Part shown: positions 5,201 through 8,520 of the stretch, piece by piece
How the letters are laid out: the number at the start of each line of letters is the position of its first letter
How positions within the stretch are numbered: the stretch's first letter is position 1
DNA from: Actinomycetes bacterium
Lineage (GTDB): Bacteria; Actinomycetota; Thermoleophilia; Solirubrobacterales; Solirubrobacteraceae
NCBI GenBank assembly: GCA_023405705.1
Contig: JAEXXR010000132.1
Coordinates: forward strand, 1-8,520
Direction of reading: 5' to 3'
Length of the DNA stretch: 8,520 bases
The notes under the pieces: model-generated
Seen by the model: only the letters and a program-made list of their open reading frames with translations
What the model was told of the DNA's origin: nothing
The model's database searches: none
Made by a program: the position numbers and the translations under genes

Positions 5201-7464
5201 TCGTCGGTCAGCTCTGGTACGGCTGGTCACCGCACGGCGTCGACGGCGTCAACCGCGAGCAGATCGTCGCGGCGTCGGGCGCGCTGGCCGATCGTCGGCA
5301 GCCCGCGACGATCGCTGCCCTCGCCCGCTGCTACCGCCCGGAGCGGGCCAGCTTCGGCTGGGCCGAGCACGACGGCCTCGTCTTCGTCTTCAACCGGACG
5401 CCGACCGGCCGCGACGTGTTCGGCCGCCCCGGCGCCTTCTTCGTTCATCTGCTCGTCTCTTCGTCCGGCACGCTGACGCCGCGACAGCTCGCCGGACTCA
5501 ACGACGCGCCGATCTGGCAGAGAGCTCCACCGGAGGAGCCGGTCGGGCAGCTGTCGCCGATCACCGACCCGGAGCAGCTGGGCCTGGGCTGGGTTGCGGA
5601 CGTCAGCGACCAGCTCGAGCTGGCGGCGCTCGCCGGCTACCTTCGCAACCTCGCCGAGCTGAGGCGATCGTCGATCGACCTGGAACCGCCGGTCGCCGTC
5701 GCGGTCGCCGCACGGATCTCCGAGCTCGTGCCCGACGCGGTCGGCCTGCTCTCGTTCTCGACCGCGGAGGAGGCTGAGCATGCGACCGGCTACGACCTCG
5801 TGGCCGGACCGCCGCCGACGGAAGCGTTCCGAGCGATCGCGGGCGACGACGAGCCCGGCCCGATCTGGCTGGCCGCGGCGACGCTCCTGCGCGAGAGCGC
5901 CGGCGGCGAGGCGACGGCAACGAGCATCGTGTCGGAGGCGCTCGCGGAGGCCGGCTCGCCGGTGGCGCTGGCTCAGCGGCTCGCCGACTGGGCCGCGATC
6001 GGCCACGACGACGGCGCGGGGGCGATCTCGCCGGAACGGTGGGACCGCATTGCGCGCAGCAGAGGGTTGACGACGTGGATGCTCACGGCACCGCGCGCGG
6101 GGAAGGTCGTGAGCGCGATCGCAGAGCGGATCCCAGGGGCGCTGGCCACCCTCCTGCGTGCGCCGGGCGAGAGCATCGACGACGCGCTCGTCGAGAGCCT
6201 GGTCCGGAGCTGGGCCGAGCTGCCGCCGAGCGAGGCCGTCGCGCACCTGGCCGAATTCGGTGACGCGCATCCTTCGCTCGCGGCTCCGACCGCGGCGAAG
6301 GCTGTCGTGGCTTGGCACGTCGCCGGGCTCACCGGGCGGATGAGCGCTGCAGACGCCCACACGCTGCTGCGACTGTGCGTCGACGCGAAGCCCGACGCCG
6401 AGCTGGCGCGTGCGATCGACGGCCTGCTGAGTCGGTCGGATCTGGCCCCGAGCGTCTTCGTCGACGGCACGCTCCCACATGCGTGGCGGGTCGAGTCCGC
6501 ATCGCGGTCGCCAGGTGCCGTGCCGCCGGCGGAACTGGTCCGCGCCGTGCTGCACGACGGGGGGCTTCTGCGGGCCGTCGTCGGCGCACCAGGGGGCGAT
6601 CTCTTCGACGCCCTCGGGGACGCGCTGGCGAGCGCGGACCCGGCGAGCGCCGTCGTCGTCGCGCGGGAGGTCAACGCTCTCTGCAGAGGGGAGGCCCAGC
6701 GCTGGCTGTGGGATGCGGTCGTGCGCACCGGCGCCCGGGAGCGCCTCGATCAGGTGCGTGCGCTCCTCGCGCTGCGCCACGTCACCGATCCGGCTTGGCA
6801 GCGGCTCTTGCTCGAAACGTACGTCGACGTGTTGCGGGAGGAGCGCGACTCGACGCGACCGCTGACGCTCCTGCCGTGGCGCACGCTGTCACCCGAACGG
6901 GGAGATGAGTCCGGGGTGTGGGCGGACGTCCTGAAGGTGTCAGAGGCGCTCGGCGCCGGTACGCGGGTGGCGGATCGCAGCTTGAGCGCTGCGGTGCGGT
7001 CCGCTGCGGCGCTCGGGACCTCAGGTGCTGACGTCGCCACCGAGCTGATCGTGGACGCGCTGGTGCGATCGGCGAACGCGCCGACGGCGAGGCCTCAGTC
7101 GCTGGAGGCCTGGTGGGCGTACGCCCATGCGGTCTCGGTCGCGGGCGTCGCGGGGGAGCCGGTCGTCGGCGCGATGCTGCGCGCGATCGCTCGCCTGCGC
7201 GGGGAGAGATCGCGTGCGGCGATGAACGTCGCGCTCTGGGCCGCAGAAGAGGTCGACGGTGGGCATCTGCCTGCGGAGGCGCTCACACGGGAGCGCGCGA
7301 CGCTGCTGGGCGCGAGCGTCACGTCGGCGCTCGATCGCGACACGCTTCACGAACTGTCTGCCCGCTTCCGGGCGAGACCCGCTCAGAAATGGCTGCGCGA
7401 TGTCGCGCGGACCGGACGGTCGCGACGCGGCATCGGCTCGCTGACCGGTCGCCGCGGGCGGTGA
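5197..7464 (+). CDS. GTPase-associated protein 1 (GAP1)-like protein
   Basis: A 755-residue, largely alpha-helical protein. The N-terminal module begins at once with 'GQLWYGWSPHG' (4-14) and contains 'GRDVFGRPGAFFVHLLV' (71-87). The pattern of an early Q-L-x-Y segment followed by G-R-x-G-x-F-F-x-H is, to my recognition, that of the N-terminal domain of GAP1 proteins, the large partners encoded with GTPases in predicted prokaryotic conflict systems. The remainder (about 150-755) is Ala/Leu/Glu/Arg-rich and probably consists of helical repeats, as expected for a scaffold. I see no nuclease, protease or NTPase motif in it. It ends in a basic tail (about 740-755, many Arg and Gly) that might bind nucleic acid or acidic lipid. 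Start: GTG at 5197, overlapping the GTPase stop by four bases (GTGA) with no ribosome site of its own, so it is translationally coupled. It is the last gene of the operon. Its biochemical function is unknown; a GTPase regulator or effector adaptor is inferred. Confidence 0.8.
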   Translation: MIVGQLWYGWSPHGVDGVNREQIVAASGALADRRQPATIAALARCYRPERASFGWAEHDGLVFVFNRTPTGRDVFGRPGAFFVHLLVSSSGTLTPRQLAGLNDAPIWQRAPPEEPVGQLSPITDPEQLGLGWVADVSDQLELAALAGYLRNLAELRRSSIDLEPPVAVAVAARISELVPDAVGLLSFSTAEEAEHATGYDLVAGPPPTEAFRAIAGDDEPGPIWLAAATLLRESAGGEATATSIVSEALAEAGSPVALAQRLADWAAIGHDDGAGAISPERWDRIARSRGLTTWMLTAPRAGKVVSAIAERIPGALATLLRAPGESIDDALVESLVRSWAELPPSEAVAHLAEFGDAHPSLAAPTAAKAVVAWHVAGLTGRMSAADAHTLLRLCVDAKPDAELARAIDGLLSRSDLAPSVFVDGTLPHAWRVESASRSPGAVPPAELVRAVLHDGGLLRAVVGAPGGDLFDALGDALASADPASAVVVAREVNALCRGEAQRWLWDAVVRTGARERLDQVRALLALRHVTDPAWQRLLLETYVDVLREERDSTRPLTLLPWRTLSPERGDESGVWADVLKVSEALGAGTRVADRSLSAAVRSAAALGTSGADVATELIVDALVRSANAPTARPQSLEAWWAYAHAVSVAGVAGEPVVGAMLRAIARLRGERSRAAMNVALWAAEEVDGGHLPAEALTRERATLLGASVTSALDRDTLHELSARFRARPAQKWLRDVARTGRSRRGIGSLTGRRGR

Positions 7465-7482
7465 CATGGTCGACGCGACGTG

Positions 7483-7503
7483 GTGACCGATCCGTTCGGT
7501 CGC
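7483..7503 (+). terminator. Hairpin downstream of the GAP1 operon
   Basis: Bases 7483-7490 (GTGACCGA) pair with 7496-7503 (TCGGTCGC) over eight positions, one a G-U pair, around a 5-base loop. A second short stem, CGGG (7505-7508) with CCCG (7512-7515), follows immediately. The first stem begins 19 bases after the GAP1 stop, in the 100-base convergent gap (7465-7564) that otherwise holds no gene. There is no T-tract, so termination efficiency is uncertain. The same structure could serve the minus-strand STAS gene ending at 7565. Confidence 0.4.
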
Positions 7504-7564
7504 TCGGGCTTCCCGGCAGCCGGTTGGTCACGACGGCGAGCGCCATGCGCTGCGGCGAGAGCGC

Positions 7565-7924
7565 TCAGCCGGCCGGCCGGAAGCGGCCGGTGAGCCGCGT
7601 CAGCTCCAGCACGCGGGCGACCGCGGGGGAGCAGTCGTCGAGCAGCAGCGCGCGGCGCTCGTGCGCCTCCGCTCTGGTCTGCAGGCGGATCAGCAGGCGC
7701 AAGCCGCTGGAGTCGAAGAAGGTGACGGAGCCGAGGTCGAGCACCAGCTCCTCGGCGCCCTCCTGCCACAGTGCGTGAGCCTGCTGCTCGATCGCCGGCG
7801 CGGTCGCGATGTCGACCTCGCCATGCGGCCGGAGCGTCGCCCGGCGGCCGTCGAGATCGGCGGAGAGCCCGAAGAGGCGGTCGGTCCGCTCATGGGCTGG
7901 GTCGTCGATGGCGCTCACGCGCAT
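7565..7924 (-). CDS. STAS-domain anti-sigma-factor antagonist (SpoIIAA/RsbV-like)
   Basis: A 119-residue single-domain STAS protein. The family signature is clear: a first strand ending 'GEVDIATAP' (35-43), then 'ELVLDLGSVTFFDSSGLRLL' (59-78), which contains the phosphoacceptor loop 'DSSG' (71-74; Ser72 or Ser73), and a C-terminal helix ('VARVLELTRLTGRF'). In partner switching the unphosphorylated antagonist binds an RsbW/SpoIIAB-type ATPase and frees a sigma factor; the ATPase switches it off by phosphorylating that serine. Start: the ATG at 7924 is preceded by AGAGGGAG (minus strand), with GAGG six bases from the start. An in-frame ATG at 8002 would add 26 basic residues from the divergent promoter gap and is rejected. 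An anti-sigma-type ATPase gene lies on the same strand beyond the next gene, a plausible partner. No functional tie to the GTPase operon is evident. Confidence 0.92.
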   Translation of the reverse strand: MRVSAIDDPAHERTDRLFGLSADLDGRRATLRPHGEVDIATAPAIEQQAHALWQEGAEELVLDLGSVTFFDSSGLRLLIRLQTRAEAHERRALLLDDCSPAVARVLELTRLTGRFRPAG

Positions 7925-8062
7925 CAGCTCCCTCTTGGTCGTCCTGCCTGGTCGGCGGACGCGGCGGGGTGTTCGGCTGCGGCCATTGAGACGACCATAC
8001 ACGACATCTCATTCGGGTTTCGGAATTCGTGTCATCTCGGTCACAATGAGTACACTGGTGAC
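7925..8062. promoter_or_regulatory. Divergent regulatory gap between the STAS and winged-helix genes, with inverted repeats
   Basis: This 138-base gap contains a pronounced AT-richer core (about 7990-8060). Within the core lie two nested inverted pairs: ACACGA (7999-8004) with TCGTGT (8027-8032), and CTCATT (8008-8013) with AATGAG (8045-8050). The hexamer CATCTC is also directly repeated (8005-8010 and 8033-8038). These are short, and some could be chance. Their clustering next to a DNA-binding regulator gene makes an operator plausible, possibly for autoregulation. The STAS ribosome site lies at its left end (7928-7935). Confidence 0.4.
8051..8056 (+). promoter_or_regulatory. Candidate -10 element for leaderless expression of the regulator
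   Basis: TACACT fits the TAnnnT consensus and ends six bases before the GTG start at 8063. Transcription would therefore begin at or within a base or two of the start codon. The absence of a good ribosome-binding site before that GTG agrees with a leaderless transcript. No convincing -35 element is present. Confidence 0.4.
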
Positions 8063-8383
8063 GTGCCCCCGTTCTCGTTCCTGACCAACCACGGTCTCGT
8101 GCTGCTGTGCATCGCCCACGATCCGCGTGTGCGCATCCGCGACATGGCCCAATCGGTCGGGATCACCGAGCGGGCGGCGCAGCGGATCGTCTCCGACCTG
8201 ATCGAGGCGGGCTACGTCGCCCGCGTGCGCGAGGGGCGCCGCAACGTCTACACCGTCAAGCGCGAGCTGCGGTTCGCGCTGCCGACCCAGCGCGACATCG
8301 ACCTCAACTCGCTGCTCGCCGTGCTCGTGCCGGCCGACACCACCGACGAGCGGCGCGAGCTGATCGTCGCCGAGCAGGCGTAG
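8063..8383 (+). CDS. Winged helix-turn-helix (MarR-type) transcriptional regulator
   Basis: A 106-residue protein built around one winged-helix domain. 'FLTNHGLVLLCIAHDPRV' (6-23) forms the first helix, 'IRDMAQSVGITERAAQRIVSDL' (24-45, described in two parts: helix IRDMAQSVG and recognition helix ITERAAQRIVSDL) is a typical helix-turn-helix, and 'GYVARVREGRRNVYTV' (49-64) is the beta wing with basic residues for DNA contact. A short helical C-terminus follows. Small proteins with the 'L.NHG.VL' opening and 'GITERA.QRIV.DL' helix are common in actinobacteria. Ligand and targets are unknown. Start: GTG at 8063, chosen because the family begins shortly before the 'FLTNHG' segment and a -10-like TACACT lies just upstream. 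The open frame runs much further left, but only through the divergent gap and antisense to the STAS gene. It is divergent from the STAS gene and may regulate it (inference). Its stop is 7 bases from the convergent ATPase stop. Confidence 0.88.
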   Translation: MPPFSFLTNHGLVLLCIAHDPRVRIRDMAQSVGITERAAQRIVSDLIEAGYVARVREGRRNVYTVKRELRFALPTQRDIDLNSLLAVLVPADTTDERRELIVAEQA

Positions 8384-8390
8384 GCGCGCC

Positions 8391-8520
8391 TCAGAGCGCG
8401 AACCAGACGACGGTCCCGTCGTCGCAGCGCTCGACGCCCCAGTCGTCGGCGATCGCGGCGACGATCTCCAGGCCCCAGCCGCCCTCGGTCGGCCGGCCGC
8501 TGCCGTCGTCGCCGTTGCGG
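8391..8520 (-). CDS. 3' end of an anti-sigma-factor-type ATPase (HATPase, RsbW-like; partial)
   Basis: A minus-strand frame enters from the right edge and ends at TGA (8393-8391). The 42 visible residues include 'TEGGWGLEIVAAIADDWGVE' followed by 'RCDDGTVVWFAL' at the C-terminus. The GGxGL element followed by a hydrophobic helix, D-x-W-G and G-T-x-V-W-F is the characteristic end of actinobacterial GHKL ATPases of the SpoIIAB/RsbW type. These act as anti-sigma-factor kinases for STAS antagonists. The catalytic N-box is outside the window, so kinase activity cannot be judged. It shares its strand with the STAS gene at 7565-7924 but is separated from it by the regulator gene. Confidence 0.85.
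   Translation of the reverse strand, partial: RNGDDGSGRPTEGGWGLEIVAAIADDWGVERCDDGTVVWFAL
8394..8432 (+). terminator. Candidate hairpin after the winged-helix gene
   Basis: GACGACG (8406-8412) pairs perfectly with CGTCGTC (8417-8423) around a 4-base loop. An outer pair, GAGCGC (8394-8399) with GCGCTC (8427-8432), could extend the fold through a 6/3-base internal loop. It lies 10 bases after the regulator stop and inside the end of the convergent ATPase coding sequence. There is no T-tract. It may end regulator transcription, or may simply reflect codon composition. Confidence 0.25.

Noticed and set aside
5227..6780. A 517-codon open frame on the minus strand opposite the GAP1-like gene
   Set aside because: Low-complexity Arg/Asp-rich translation with no motif; a codon-bias shadow of the coding strand, which carries the GRPGxFFxH signature.
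7925..8002. N-terminal extension of the STAS protein to an ATG at 8002
   Set aside because: The extra 26 residues are basic and unlike the STAS family, and only the ATG at 7924 has a good ribosome-binding site.
7661..8062. N-terminal extension of the winged-helix open frame to 240 residues
   Set aside because: It runs antisense through the STAS gene and the divergent promoter gap. The recognisable domain begins only a few residues after the GTG at 8063.
8382..8391. Ten-base palindrome AGGCGCGCCT at the convergent junction
   Set aside because: With no loop it cannot form a terminator hairpin, and such GC-only palindromes are common by chance at this base composition.
1..8520. CRISPR array, tRNA/rRNA, insertion sequence, attachment site
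   Set aside because: No regularly spaced repeats, transposase-like protein, terminal inverted repeats or cloverleaf-forming segment was seen anywhere in the window.

Overview
The window is high-GC (roughly two thirds G+C or more), with GTG/TTG starts, very tight gene packing and candidate near-leaderless promoters. Together with SpoIIAA/RsbV-like and RsbW-like proteins beside a small winged-helix regulator, this suggests an actinobacterium. A Thermoleophilia/Solirubrobacterales-type genome is my guess, but the sequence does not prove the taxon.

Layout. (1) 1-164: the 3' end of an unidentified plus-strand gene, converging on (2) a minus-strand gene (174-2360) for a membrane-embedded P-loop NTPase. 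Two transmembrane helices lie between its Walker A and Walker B motifs, the architecture of KAP-type NTPases. (3) An AT-richer divergent promoter gap (2361-2408). (4) A four-gene plus-strand operon (2409-7464): a tail-anchored Hanks-type Ser/Thr kinase, a five-helix small membrane protein, a zinc-finger-fused GTPase, and a long protein whose N-terminus looks like 'GTPase-associated protein 1' (GAP1). The last three genes overlap by 1 and 4 bases, so they are probably translationally coupled. (5) A hairpin-bearing convergent gap (7465-7564). (6) A minus-strand STAS-domain anti-sigma-factor antagonist, divergent from a plus-strand winged-helix regulator; then the 3' end of a minus-strand anti-sigma-factor-type ATPase that runs off the window.

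How the genes may work together. The GTPase plus GAP1 pair matches the GTPase-centred systems that Aravind, Burroughs and colleagues predicted computationally to act in prokaryotic conflict or immunity. As far as I recall these remain largely uncharacterised. Here the pair sits with a membrane-tethered kinase, a multi-helix membrane protein and a divergent membrane NTPase, so the likely site of action is the inner face of the membrane. No nuclease, TIR, protease or other classical effector is visible, which makes the membrane proteins the natural effector candidates. The GTPase has an altered P-loop (Thr where the Gly before the catalytic Lys is expected), which is the most unusual feature at residue level. 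The right-hand genes (STAS, regulator, HATPase) look like an ordinary partner-switching neighbourhood, not part of the GTPase system.
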